DNA of 64,000 bases from Blautia sp. (GTDB lineage Bacteria > Bacillota > Clostridia > Lachnospirales > Lachnospiraceae): the NCBI GenBank assembly GCA_017475035.1, contig JAFVGK010000117.1:62001-126000 (forward strand), in the 5' to 3' direction. The position numbers were made by a program, and so were the translations under genes. Under the pieces are notes generated by a model, which saw only the letters and a list, made by a program, of their open reading frames with translations, searched no databases and was not told where the DNA came from. Of the stretch, positions 16,446 through 24,403 are shown one piece after another; position 1 is the stretch's first letter; each line of letters starts with the position of its first letter.

Positions 16446-17339
16446 TTAATCCTCTATATCCAGCAGCTTAGCCGGATTCTTCTTACACATCCATTCGACC
16501 TCCTCCGGGGTGCAGCCAAACTGGATCATCTGCCCGATGAACAGCCGCATTCCCATTGCAGGATCGGCATCCCAGACCTGCGCAAGATCCGTTCCCATAA
16601 TCGTGTGCTCAGCTCCGACCAGCTTTACACAATCCACATAATCGCTGGGATCCAGATTTCCCAGACGCGGCATCGTTGTGCCATAGACATGCTCGATATA
16701 GACGCCTTTCGCGGCAAGCTCCTGAATCTGTTCCAGGGTGAACCGGCTCAGTTCCGCCAGCGGATGCGTCGCCACCATCTTTGTAATCCCCATCTCGATG
16801 GCTGCGTCAAACATCTTTGTGCTCTCTTCATAAGACATGTGTCCCGAACAGACCACCATATTATAATCCTTCACGACCTTCAGGATATCATAGACTTCTT
16901 TTTTCAGGGAGCCATCCTCATTCAGGATATCAATTCCTCCGGGACGTCCGAGATAAGACTGACACCATTTCGCGTCCATTGCAGGAAACCACACAACCTT
17001 GCAGCCGATCTTTGCATTGGTTTCAATCGTCCGCGCGGCGTATTCCAGACCGCCAGTCGTTGTGTATCCGATAACCACGCTTCCGAACACGCGGAGCCCT
17101 GAGGAAACCAGGTTATTCTGAATCAGATAAGCGTCGGATGCCGTATTGTAAAAAAAGCTTTTCAGGACGACTCCGCCCATCCCTGCATCTTCCGCGTACT
17201 TCGCGACTTTGATACTGTCAATCGGCCGCTCTGCGTTAGGATCCGGGCCCGGATGAATGTGCATATCCACGCTGCCCTTCCACAGATCATCAATCACCTT
17301 AACGGGGATCCGTCCCATCGGTTTATTTCTTAGTGCCAT
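16446..17339 (-). CDS. Amidohydrolase-like protein (DUF6282 type)
   Basis: A 297-residue TIM-barrel metallohydrolase relative. It begins with the metal-binding VDMHIHPGPDP (HxH) and carries later His residues in CSGHMSYEES, VATHPLAE and YIEHVYG, then an Asp in MGTDLAQ. These are the expected ligands of the amidohydrolase/phosphotriesterase fold. Its reaction is unknown; hydrolysis of an amide, lactone or ester of the substrate, or a decarboxylation, are options. GAAAGAGGAG precedes the ATG at 17339, so the longer frame to 17450 is rejected. It is divergent from the sigma-54 activator gene. Confidence 0.8.
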   Translation of the reverse strand: MALRNKPMGRIPVKVIDDLWKGSVDMHIHPGPDPNAERPIDSIKVAKYAEDAGMGGVVLKSFFYNTASDAYLIQNNLVSSGLRVFGSVVIGYTTTGGLEYAARTIETNAKIGCKVVWFPAMDAKWCQSYLGRPGGIDILNEDGSLKKEVYDILKVVKDYNMVVCSGHMSYEESTKMFDAAIEMGITKMVATHPLAELSRFTLEQIQELAAKGVYIEHVYGTTMPRLGNLDPSDYVDCVKLVGAEHTIMGTDLAQVWDADPAMGMRLFIGQMIQFGCTPEEVEWMCKKNPAKLLDIED

Positions 17340-17363
17340 ATTATTCTCCTCTTTCACAGAATC

Positions 17364-17430
17364 TTTTGTGCCATTTGAAAAAAAGATGCATTCCGGCACA
17401 AAAAATGATACACTATTCACAAAAGGCACA
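17364..17430. promoter_or_regulatory. Inverted TTTTGTGCC / GGCACAAAA motifs between divergent genes
   Basis: TTTTGTGCC at 17364-17372 faces GGCACAAAA at 17395-17403, and AAAAGGCACA follows at 17421-17430. A similar TGTGCC...GGCACA pair lies at 15230-15259. They may be binding sites of the activator, for autoregulation and for the amidohydrolase operon, which lacks a clear -24/-12 element. Confidence 0.4.
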
Positions 17431-17466
17431 TTTCTAAAAAGACACACCACAGAAAGGACTTCATTT

Positions 17467-19440
17467 ATGGCAGACCATTCTCAGGATTCCTCTTTTTCTT
17501 ATGCCGCGCCGCTCGTTCTGGAGCAGCATAGAAAAAAGCTATCGCGCCTTTATACCTTTGTCAAGCGATATGTCGGAAAAACCATTTCTCAGGCAGGAAG
17601 CATTACCTATTCCATGGCCCTGTTCAGCGGAGACGGCATCCTCCTCGACCTCTACGCAAAGGACAACCTGATCCTTGACTGGTTCGCCGAGGATGGCATC
17701 CGGGCATCCAGCATCTGGACCGGCATCGGCCGCAATGCCGTCGCCCTGGGGCTTGCCGGCAAATCGTCCCTCGCCACCGTGGGTGAAGAAAATGATTTCC
17801 CTCCATTAAAAAAATATGCCGTCTACTTCGCTCCGATCAATATGTTAAGTCCCTATGAACCCTATGAGCCGATGGAGCAATGCGGCATGGCAATCCTGGC
17901 GCCGCTCGAACACGCCTGGCCGGAGTACCTGACCATGATCCGCGGCGCTGCCCATGACATGATGATTACCCTGCAGTTTAATAATATCGCCACCATGTAC
18001 TACGAACGCAGCGGCAAGGGCGTTCTCTCTATCGATAATCTCATGAGTCCGGACGGGGCGAATCTTGCCACCTATTATAATAAAGAATTATTCCGTGTGC
18101 TGGAAACTTCCCCGATCCATATGTACTATAAGCCTGTGGAAGCTCTGATCGACCCCGCCCCCGCCAATCAGGAGCTGTGGGACATCGTCCGCAAGCATCA
18201 GACGATAGAAAATCATCCGATGACATTGTGTATCCACGGCAAAGAAATCGACGTTATCGCCTCAACAGACGCCTTCAACCAGCCTTCGATCAACGCCCAT
18301 GGCGTCACCTTCTATTTTACGACACAGCAGAAAATCACCGCCGAGCTCTCACAGAAAATGGCAAACGGCGCGGTAAAGACCTTCGATGACATCATAGGGC
18401 AGAATTCCGTCCTTCAGGAGATGATTCAGCGTGCCAAGCGAATGGCGGACACTGAGAGCAACATTATGCTCCTGGGAGAAAGCGGTACCGGCAAGGATAT
18501 CTTCGCCCAGGCGATCCATAACGCCAGCCGCCGCCGCAACAAGCCTTTTATCGCCCTCAACTGCGGCGCGCTTCCCAGGGATCTGATTGAAAGCGAGCTG
18601 TTCGGATATGAGAGCGGCGCTTTTTCCGGAGCAAAGAAAAACGGAAATATCGGCAAGTTCGAGCTTGCCAACGGCGGCACTATTTTTCTCGATGAAATCG
18701 GAGAAATGCCGCTGGATCTGCAGGTGAAGCTTCTTCGCGTCGTCGAACAAAAACAATTCATGCGCCTGGGCGGCAGCAAAATGCTGAAAGCGGATGTCCG
18801 CATTCTCGCAGCGACCAATGTCAACATTGAAGAGATGATCCGGCAGAAGCAATTCCGTTCCGATCTTTACTACCGCTTAAGCACAATGCGCCTGCACCTT
18901 CCCGCGCTCAGGGAACGCCGGGATGACATCGTGCTTCTCGCCGAAAGCTTTATCCGGAACATCTCCAGACGGATCGGGAAAGAACGCATCATGCGTTTTT
19001 CCGATGCGGCGATGGTTCTGCTGACACAGCTGGACTGGCTGGGAAATGTCCGTGAGCTGCAGAATGTCGTCGAATGTATTGTCCAGCTCTATCCCGGCGA
19101 CATGATCCTTCCGCAGTACATTCTGGATAACGTCTCCTATGAAGAACGGCTCCGCTATGAAGCAGCCAACGTCACTCCTCCCTCCGGTGAAAAGACGGAT
19201 ATCAGGCAGGATCCGATGCCGGCGGCGCCGGCTTCCCCGCAGAATAAAGTGCCGACGGATCCCTCTCAGGCTCCCGCCAGACCTTCCGCGTCACGCAGGC
19301 ATCGCAATCTGACCGAAGAGGACATTCGGGCTGCGCTCATCGAGTGCGGCGGCAACCGCTCAAACGCAGCGGTTTATCTGGGTATCTCCAGACGCACCCT
19401 GTACAGAAAAATCGAAGAATATTCCATTCAAGACGTATAA
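17467..19440 (+). CDS. Sigma-54-dependent transcriptional activator (AAA+ / Fis type)
   Basis: A 657-residue enhancer-binding protein. Residues 1-310 are a sensory region with GAF/PAS texture similar to AcoR-like regulators. Residues 310-560 are the AAA+ domain: Walker A GESGTGKD near 336, the sigma-54 contact loop GAFSGA (a Ser variant of GAFTGA) near 384, Walker B FLDEIGEM, and the RSDLYYRL and LDWLGNVREL motifs. Residues 615-657 are a Fis-type helix-turn-helix (GGNRSNAAVYLGISRRTLYRKI). AGAAAGGA precedes the ATG at 17467; the longer frame is rejected. It presumably senses the pathway substrate and drives P1, P2 and P3. Confidence 0.93.
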   Translation: MADHSQDSSFSYAAPLVLEQHRKKLSRLYTFVKRYVGKTISQAGSITYSMALFSGDGILLDLYAKDNLILDWFAEDGIRASSIWTGIGRNAVALGLAGKSSLATVGEENDFPPLKKYAVYFAPINMLSPYEPYEPMEQCGMAILAPLEHAWPEYLTMIRGAAHDMMITLQFNNIATMYYERSGKGVLSIDNLMSPDGANLATYYNKELFRVLETSPIHMYYKPVEALIDPAPANQELWDIVRKHQTIENHPMTLCIHGKEIDVIASTDAFNQPSINAHGVTFYFTTQQKITAELSQKMANGAVKTFDDIIGQNSVLQEMIQRAKRMADTESNIMLLGESGTGKDIFAQAIHNASRRRNKPFIALNCGALPRDLIESELFGYESGAFSGAKKNGNIGKFELANGGTIFLDEIGEMPLDLQVKLLRVVEQKQFMRLGGSKMLKADVRILAATNVNIEEMIRQKQFRSDLYYRLSTMRLHLPALRERRDDIVLLAESFIRNISRRIGKERIMRFSDAAMVLLTQLDWLGNVRELQNVVECIVQLYPGDMILPQYILDNVSYEERLRYEAANVTPPSGEKTDIRQDPMPAAPASPQNKVPTDPSQAPARPSASRRHRNLTEEDIRAALIECGGNRSNAAVYLGISRRTLYRKIEEYSIQDV

Positions 19441-19515
19441 TACTCCGTCCCATTTCGGGTGGCGCATGCCAGCGGCCACCGAAGCCGTCCTTCAGGATGC
19501 GTTCAGCAACGACCG

Positions 19516-19576
19516 AGCCGGGAGAGCAGCTCCGCTGCGAAACGATCCGCAGAATCAGGCTTCTGTTGATGCAATC
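19516..19576 (-). repeat. Dispersed repeat D, copy 3 (inverted)
   Basis: Reverse complement of copies 1 and 2, lying between the convergent activator and hydratase genes. No good terminator is visible in this gap. Confidence 0.7.
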
Positions 19577-19577
19577 A

Positions 19578-20510
19578 TTATTTATATTCCAGCAGGCAGT
19601 TATCAACGATGGCTTTGCCCTCTTCATTGAGCATACGATAGATAACCTTGCCCTCTTCCAGCTTCCATGCCTTGAATGTGACATGTGTATCAGGGAATGT
19701 GACAGAGCGAAGCTGTGTCGCAATATGTGTCACTCTCTCAGGCTGATATGGGATAAATGCCTGGATTGCAAGCCTTGCCGCAAAGCCCACGGAGCAAAGT
19801 CCCGGCATAAATACGCCTTTGTATCCGTATCCCTGCCCAACGGCCGGGTTGATGTGGGTCGTGTAAGTATCGCCGGTCAGACGGTAAATCGCGGCAAGAT
19901 TGTCGGCGATGTGATCCTCGCACTCAAAATCCGGAGCTCTGTCAGGATAATTCATCTTATTGGAAACATATTTCGGGCGGCCGTTATTGCCGAAGGCAGC
20001 GATCAGATGCTGGCTGCGGACTGTAGCGACCGGATTTCCCGCGATATCATACATTTCCATCTTGCACTGGTTGACTACACCTTTCTCGCCCCAGTCAAAG
20101 ATCTCTTCGACAGAATCTTCGGTCAGGAACTTGCCGCAGAGGGCGTCAATCGGTTTGTGAACCAGAAGGTCCACTCCCATGTGAAGCCTGTTCGGGATAT
20201 AACCGCCCAGAGCTTCGATGATCAGATCGCCGGGAAGCTCATTCGGCGCATACGGCACGCGGCGCTGCGGCTGCAGCTGGATCGCGTTCAGATAGGGAAC
20301 AAACGCAAATGTCGGAAGCGCTTTCAGACCTTCCGGAACGCCCTCCCATACATAAGGAAGATCATCTTTCTTCGCTCCGACGCCGAGGGCATAGAGAATG
20401 ATATCTCTCCAGGTGTATTCCATAAAACGCGGTCCTAAGCCTTTTCCGATTACGGAATCAAAGTCGGGGGTCGGAAGTGTATGCCAATCGGGATGTGTAT
20501 TCTGTGCCAT
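19578..20510 (-). CDS. MaoC-like / hydratase 2 (enoyl-CoA hydratase) protein
   Basis: A 310-residue double hot-dog protein like full-length hydratase 2. The N-terminal half (about 20-150) is the degenerate fold. The C-terminal half carries the hydratase segment GDTYTTHINPAVGQGYGYKG followed by FMPGLCSVG, matching the family's GD-x-NP-x-H...G-x-HG pattern in part. The typical catalytic Asp/His pair appears shifted to D and H of GDTYTTH. It should hydrate a trans-2-enoyl-CoA or run the reverse reaction. GAGAAAGGAG sets the ATG at 20510. It is a single-gene unit behind sigma-54 promoter P3 with a 5' leader of about 230 bases. Confidence 0.85.
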   Translation of the reverse strand: MAQNTHPDWHTLPTPDFDSVIGKGLGPRFMEYTWRDIILYALGVGAKKDDLPYVWEGVPEGLKALPTFAFVPYLNAIQLQPQRRVPYAPNELPGDLIIEALGGYIPNRLHMGVDLLVHKPIDALCGKFLTEDSVEEIFDWGEKGVVNQCKMEMYDIAGNPVATVRSQHLIAAFGNNGRPKYVSNKMNYPDRAPDFECEDHIADNLAAIYRLTGDTYTTHINPAVGQGYGYKGVFMPGLCSVGFAARLAIQAFIPYQPERVTHIATQLRSVTFPDTHVTFKAWKLEEGKVIYRMLNEEGKAIVDNCLLEYK

Positions 20511-20896
20511 GGGAAATCTCCTTTCTCTTTGTAAAAAGCTGTCGTGCGGCTTATGCAGCATGTCCCGCGTTTTAAGCGGTTGCTGCGCATCCGCATTTTG
20601 CTCATTCCGTTAGTGGGTGCCTCCTGAGTATGTGATGTTCAGTCCGGATAAATCCAGTCATAACTTCGCATGCCCACTGTCACCACACAGGTCGTTTTTT
20701 TGCTGATGCCGGCTCCTGCCGGCATATAAATATTTCTACATGTTATATAAGCAAGTTTCATGCCATAATCATTTACCACGCCGAATTTACACCTTGCAAG
20801 AGCCGTCATTCCGCAGTAAATTCGAGATAATACTATAAGCAAAATCCGCTTCCGGCAGAAACGGAGTTTTACTTATCATTAGATGAGGAGCCGAAG
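20511..20896. other. Divergent control region of the hydratase gene and rpoN
   Basis: The 386 bases contain sigma-54 promoter P3 (20750-20766) and a long untranslated leader before the hydratase gene. The segment ATTCCGCAGTAAATTCGAG (20808-20826) resembles the region upstream of P1. A possible rpoN promoter is TTGCAA-N17-TAAATT near 20793-20821; it overlaps that segment and is weak. Confidence 0.5.
20750..20766 (-). promoter_or_regulatory. Sigma-54 promoter P3
   Basis: The minus strand reads ATGGCATGAAACTTGCT with GG-N10-GC spacing. The predicted start is near 20739, upstream of the hydratase-2 gene. Confidence 0.85.
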
Positions 20897-22285
20897 ATGG
20901 GATTAGAACTGACATTACAACAGACACAGCGCTTGTCGCAGAATATGATCCAGTCTGTACAGATTCTGCAGATGACCACGCAAGAGCTGCAGGACTATGT
21001 GCAGGAGGCTGCCCTGGAAAATCCGACGATGGATGTGGAGCTCCCCCACGGTGAGTCGATCGATGGCCGCTCTGCAGCCCTTCGCGAAGAAGAGCAGACC
21101 CATTATCTGTCCCAACGACAGAATAATGACGATGACTTCGATCCGAAAAACAGCTGGAATTTACAGGCAGAGGAAACACAGACCATCCGCGACGCGCTCT
21201 GGCTGCAGGTGGATCATCATCGATTTTCCAGGAAAGAGCTTTCCATGCTGGATTTCCTTTTAGAAAACATAGATGAAAGGGGTTATCTTTCCTTATCCCT
21301 TGAAGAAGCAGCAAAGCTTCTTCATGTTGAAACGTCACTGCTGGAACCGATGCTGGCTTATCTTCAGACCTTGGAGCCTCTGGGGATCTGCGCGAGGAAT
21401 CTCAGAGAATGCCTTCTGATCCAGCTTAAGGCAGAAGGCGAGGTCCCGCCGGCCCTGCTTTCCATCCTGGATGAAGGCCTGGAAGCCGTTGCCAGAAATA
21501 AAGTCGCGGCGCTTTCCAGACGCTTCGGGATCACTGTTTCCGAAGCAGAAAGCTATTGCCGGCGCATCCGGGCATGCAATCCAAAACCCGGAAGCCTTCT
21601 GTCCGCTTCCGGAAAGATTCCGTACATCATCCCGGATGTTTATGTGACCGTTCAGGATGGGCAGCCGGTCGTTACGCTGAATGAAAGCTTCTCTCCGCAG
21701 ATAACCGTAAATCAGTATTATCAGAGCCTGCTGTTGAACGCATCCGACTCGGAAGTCAGGGATTACCTTTCCCGGAAGGTACGCCAGACGGAATGGGTAC
21801 GCCATTGTATCGAACAGCGGGAAAAAACACTTCTCGCTGTCTCCCGCGAGATTGTAGGGCGCCAGAAAGCCTTCTTTCTCTCGGGACAGTCACAGCTGCT
21901 GCCCATGCGTATGGCAGAAGTCGCCGAAACCATCCGGGTTCACGAATCAACCGTAAGCCGCGCGATAAATAATAAATACCTCTCCTGTTCCCGGGGCGTC
22001 TTTCCCATGTCCCATTTTTTCCAGAAAAATGCCGTCTCCAAAAGGACAGCCAATACATTTATCGTGGAAGAAGCCGAAGCATCCACAGGTTACACCAACC
22101 GGCAGGTCAAAGATGCGCTTCGCGAAATCATTGCCGCGGAGGAACCTAAAAAACCATTCAGCGACCGCATACTGAGCGAAAAACTCACGGAACGGGGGTT
22201 TTCCATTTCCCGCAGAACCGTTGCGAAATACCGGGAAGAAGAAGGGATTCCCGATGCCAGCGGAAGAAAGATACGGACGAAATAG
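20897..22285 (+). CDS. rpoN: RNA polymerase sigma-54 factor
   Basis: A 462-residue sigma-54. The Gln/Leu-rich activator-contact region I opens the protein (LTLQQTQRLSQNMIQSVQIL, residues 5-24). An acidic linker, the core-binding domain and a helix-turn-helix (HESTVSRAINNKYL) follow. The RpoN box SRRTVAKYREEEGIP (near 437) differs from the ARRTVAKYRE consensus only in its first residue. GAGGAG precedes the ATG. It lies directly beside one of its own target promoters, so the whole regulon is nearly self-contained. Confidence 0.97.
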   Translation: MGLELTLQQTQRLSQNMIQSVQILQMTTQELQDYVQEAALENPTMDVELPHGESIDGRSAALREEEQTHYLSQRQNNDDDFDPKNSWNLQAEETQTIRDALWLQVDHHRFSRKELSMLDFLLENIDERGYLSLSLEEAAKLLHVETSLLEPMLAYLQTLEPLGICARNLRECLLIQLKAEGEVPPALLSILDEGLEAVARNKVAALSRRFGITVSEAESYCRRIRACNPKPGSLLSASGKIPYIIPDVYVTVQDGQPVVTLNESFSPQITVNQYYQSLLLNASDSEVRDYLSRKVRQTEWVRHCIEQREKTLLAVSREIVGRQKAFFLSGQSQLLPMRMAEVAETIRVHESTVSRAINNKYLSCSRGVFPMSHFFQKNAVSKRTANTFIVEEAEASTGYTNRQVKDALREIIAAEEPKKPFSDRILSEKLTERGFSISRRTVAKYREEEGIPDASGRKIRTK

Positions 22286-22324
22286 ATGACCGACAAGACA
22301 GACAATCGTGGAACAATTCCCTTC

Positions 22325-22353
22325 TTGACGCAGAATTCACTCATTGTTATAAT
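22325..22353 (+). promoter_or_regulatory. Housekeeping promoter of the smsC-smsB pair
   Basis: TTGACG, a 17-base spacer and TATAAT, 39 bases before the ATP-binding protein gene. Confidence 0.8.
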
Positions 22354-22391
22354 CAGCCGTATCAATGTGATAGAAAGGGAACCAGATCGTC

Positions 22392-23129
22392 ATGCTTGAG
22401 TTAAAAAATATCCGCTATGATGTGGATGACGGTGACGGACAGATCGACATTCTGAAAGACGTCAGCTTCACCATCCGCAAAAACCGATTTGTCGTGATCA
22501 CCGGTCCCAACGGGGGCGGAAAATCCACCATCGCAAAAATAATAGCCGGGGTAAAAACGCCGACAGCAGGAAGCATAACTTTCAACGGCGAAGATATTAC
22601 AGCTTTGAATATCACAGAGCGGGCCAACCGTGGCATCAGCTACGCGCTGCAGCAGCCCGTTACCTTTAAGGGACTGCAGGTCGTTGACCTCCTGCGCATC
22701 GCCGCAGGAAAGGAAATAACCATTGCCCAGTCCTGTGAATATCTCTCCCGTGTAGGACTTTGTGCCAGGGATTACATCAACCGGGAGGTAAACAGTTCTC
22801 TGTCCGGCGGAGAACTGAAGCGCATCGAAATAGCCACCATTCTCGCCCGCGGTACCATGCTCTCCATTTTTGATGAACCGGAAGCCGGTATTGACCTGTG
22901 GAGCTTCCAGAACCTGATTCATGTTTTTGAAGAAATGCGTTCTTCCATAGAAAACAGCTCCATCCTCATCATTTCGCATCAGGAAAGAATTCTTCAGATC
23001 GCGGATGACATTATCGTTGTGGCAGACGGAAGCATCAGCCAGCAGGGACCAAGGGATGAAATCCTTCCCGGGCTGATCGGGACTTCTTCCGCTGTCGCAA
23101 GCTGCGACAGGCTTCAGGAAAGGAGATGA
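22392..23129 (+). CDS. SufC-like ABC ATPase
   Basis: A 245-residue ABC-type ATPase of the SufC branch: Walker A GPNGGGKST (near 37-45), Q-loop QQPVTFKG, signature SLSGGELKRIEIA, Walker B MLSIFDEPEAGID and switch His in ISHQERI. SufC powers assembly of Fe-S clusters on the SufB/SufD scaffold in the cytoplasm. Only one SufB/D-like partner follows, as in the minimal two-gene SMS systems proposed as ancestors of SUF. It has its own strong sigma-70-type promoter. Its last four bases overlap the next start (ATGA). Confidence 0.88.
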   Translation: MLELKNIRYDVDDGDGQIDILKDVSFTIRKNRFVVITGPNGGGKSTIAKIIAGVKTPTAGSITFNGEDITALNITERANRGISYALQQPVTFKGLQVVDLLRIAAGKEITIAQSCEYLSRVGLCARDYINREVNSSLSGGELKRIEIATILARGTMLSIFDEPEAGIDLWSFQNLIHVFEEMRSSIENSSILIISHQERILQIADDIIVVADGSISQQGPRDEILPGLIGTSSAVASCDRLQERR

Positions 23130-24052
23130 GCGCATTGGATCAGATTCAGAAACGCATTCTTCAGGAGGTAGCCGATCTGCACACCGTGCCGGAGGGTGCT
23201 TACAATATCCGCGCAAACGGGGAAAGCACAGGCCGCCGAAGCACCGCAAATATCGAAATCACCTCCAAGGAAGACGGCAGCGGCATTAATATCCGTATCC
23301 GTCCGGATACCAGAAACGAAAGCGTCCATATCCCGGTCGTGCTCAGCAAGAGCGGACTCAGGGAGACCGTATACAACGATTTCTTCATTGGGGAAAACAG
23401 TGATGTTGTGATCGTGGCCGGCTGCGGCATCAGCAACTGCGGAAACCAGGACAGCGAGCATGACGGCATCCATCGCTTCTACGTCGGGAAAAATGCCAGA
23501 ATCCGCTATGTGGAAAAGCATTACGGCGAAGGCGACGGCACCGGCAAACGTATTCTCAACCCCGGAACAGAGGTTTACATGGAAGAAGGCAGCAACATGG
23601 AAATGGAAATGGTCCAGATCCGCGGCGTAGATTCCACGGAACGGATTACCACCGCAAAGCTGGATGCCGGTGCCCGTCTGGTTGTAAAGGAACGTCTGAT
23701 GACTCATGGATCTCAATCCGCCGTCAGCATCTATAAGGTGGAATTGAATGGCGACGGTTCCAGTGCGGATGTCGTTTCCCGCTCCGTGGCAAGAGATAAT
23801 TCCTACCAGAAATTCGATGCCTGCGTCACAGGAAACGCTGCCTGCCACGGTCATACCGAATGTGACTCCATCATTATGGACAGGGGACGGATCCTGGCGG
23901 TTCCTTCCCTGGAAGCAAATAACACGGAAGCGGCGCTCATCCATGAAGCTGCTATCGGTAAAATCGCCGGGGAACAGCTGGTGAAGCTGATGACCCTGGG
24001 TCTGACCGAAGCCCAGGCAGAAGAGCAGATCATTAACGGATTCCTGAAATGA
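23126..24052 (+). CDS. SufB/SufD-like Fe-S assembly scaffold
   Basis: A 308-residue protein with the right-handed beta-helix texture of SufB/SufD. The C-terminal GRILAVPSLEANNTEAALIHEAAIGKI matches the SufBD core signature that contains the conserved Glu/His. It lacks the long N-terminal domain of full SufB (about 470 residues), as expected for a minimal scaffold. The start overlaps the ATPase stop as ATGA, so the two are produced together. It is likely a homodimer that contacts two ATPases. Cysteines in AGCGISNCGN may be ligands; this is inferred. Confidence 0.87.
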   Translation: MSALDQIQKRILQEVADLHTVPEGAYNIRANGESTGRRSTANIEITSKEDGSGINIRIRPDTRNESVHIPVVLSKSGLRETVYNDFFIGENSDVVIVAGCGISNCGNQDSEHDGIHRFYVGKNARIRYVEKHYGEGDGTGKRILNPGTEVYMEEGSNMEMEMVQIRGVDSTERITTAKLDAGARLVVKERLMTHGSQSAVSIYKVELNGDGSSADVVSRSVARDNSYQKFDACVTGNAACHGHTECDSIIMDRGRILAVPSLEANNTEAALIHEAAIGKIAGEQLVKLMTLGLTEAQAEEQIINGFLK

Positions 24053-24083
24053 TCTTGGACGAAGCCGCCCTTCTGACCCCGAC

Positions 24084-24139
24084 CGGGCGCCGGTCACCGA
24101 CAGGTGACAAATATCCAATCGGCGCCCCTGCCATAAAAA
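24084..24139. repeat. Structured repeat C
   Basis: The outer stem GGGCGCCG / CGGCGCCC encloses an inner hairpin GTCACC / GGTGAC and a single-stranded AAATATCCAAT. It is followed by CCTGCCATAAAAA. A second copy at 52481-52540 keeps the same pairing with a longer GGCAG/CTGCC extension. Confidence 0.7.
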
Positions 24140-24170
24140 AGCGCACCGCTTTTAGCGGTGCGCCTTTTTA
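24135..24170 (+). terminator. Bidirectional terminator
   Basis: GCGCACCGCT-TTT-AGCGGTGCGC with CCTTTTT after it and AAAAAA before it. It ends the smsC-smsB unit. Confidence 0.9.
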
Positions 24171-24239
24171 TGCCTTTTGTACCATCTGAGAGGACAATTT
24201 TTGACCTTCCCTCAGGATCTGTGCATAAACAGCCCTTAC

Positions 24240-24297
24240 ATCCGGCGCGTCTGAATCCGCTCATTTCTGCATGATCTTTTGCCGCCTGAATCATAGC
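24240..24297. repeat. Dispersed repeat F, copy 2
   Basis: Carries GCATGATCTTTTGCCGCCTG and AATCATAG, matching copies at 10338-10393 and 29383-29438, but the upstream hairpin is weak here. Confidence 0.5.
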
Positions 24298-24346
24298 AAC
24301 CTTTTTGCGCCGGAATCATTTATACATGGATTTTCGCATCTGCACT

Positions 24347-24355
24347 TGTTATAAT
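24347..24355 (+). promoter_or_regulatory. Extended -10 promoter
   Basis: TTGTTATAAT provides a TGn extension and a consensus -10 (TATAAT at 24350-24355). The -35 (TGGATT, 17 bases upstream) is weak. Confidence 0.6.
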
Positions 24356-24403
24356 ACGTCTGAAAGGAATGTGAACCAGCATTGATGAACAGGAGGCTTA
24401 TCC

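Larger units (their letters stand above)
24053..24403. other. Intergenic stretch: repeat C, terminator, repeat F, promoter
   Basis: These 351 bases contain the best copy of repeat C (24084-24139), the terminator 24135-24170, a repeat F copy (24240-24297) and an extended -10 promoter at 24347-24355 for the next operon. Confidence 0.6.

Noticed and set aside
17340-17380. TGGCAC-containing sequence as a fourth sigma-54 promoter for the amidohydrolase operon
   Set aside because: The required GC at 10-base spacing from GG is missing (TC instead).
19344-20438. 364-codon plus-strand frame
   Set aside because: Overlaps the end of the activator and the antisense of the hydratase gene; no family texture.
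13765-20510. Assignment of the cluster as a bile-acid 7-dehydroxylation (bai) operon
   Set aside because: CoA-transferases, SDRs and the ene-reductase are similar in type, but no baiB ligase, baiE dehydratase or baiG transporter equivalent is present, and GntP permeases and an aldolase do not belong to bai.
23114-24118. 334-codon minus-strand frame
   Set aside because: Antisense to the SufB-like gene.
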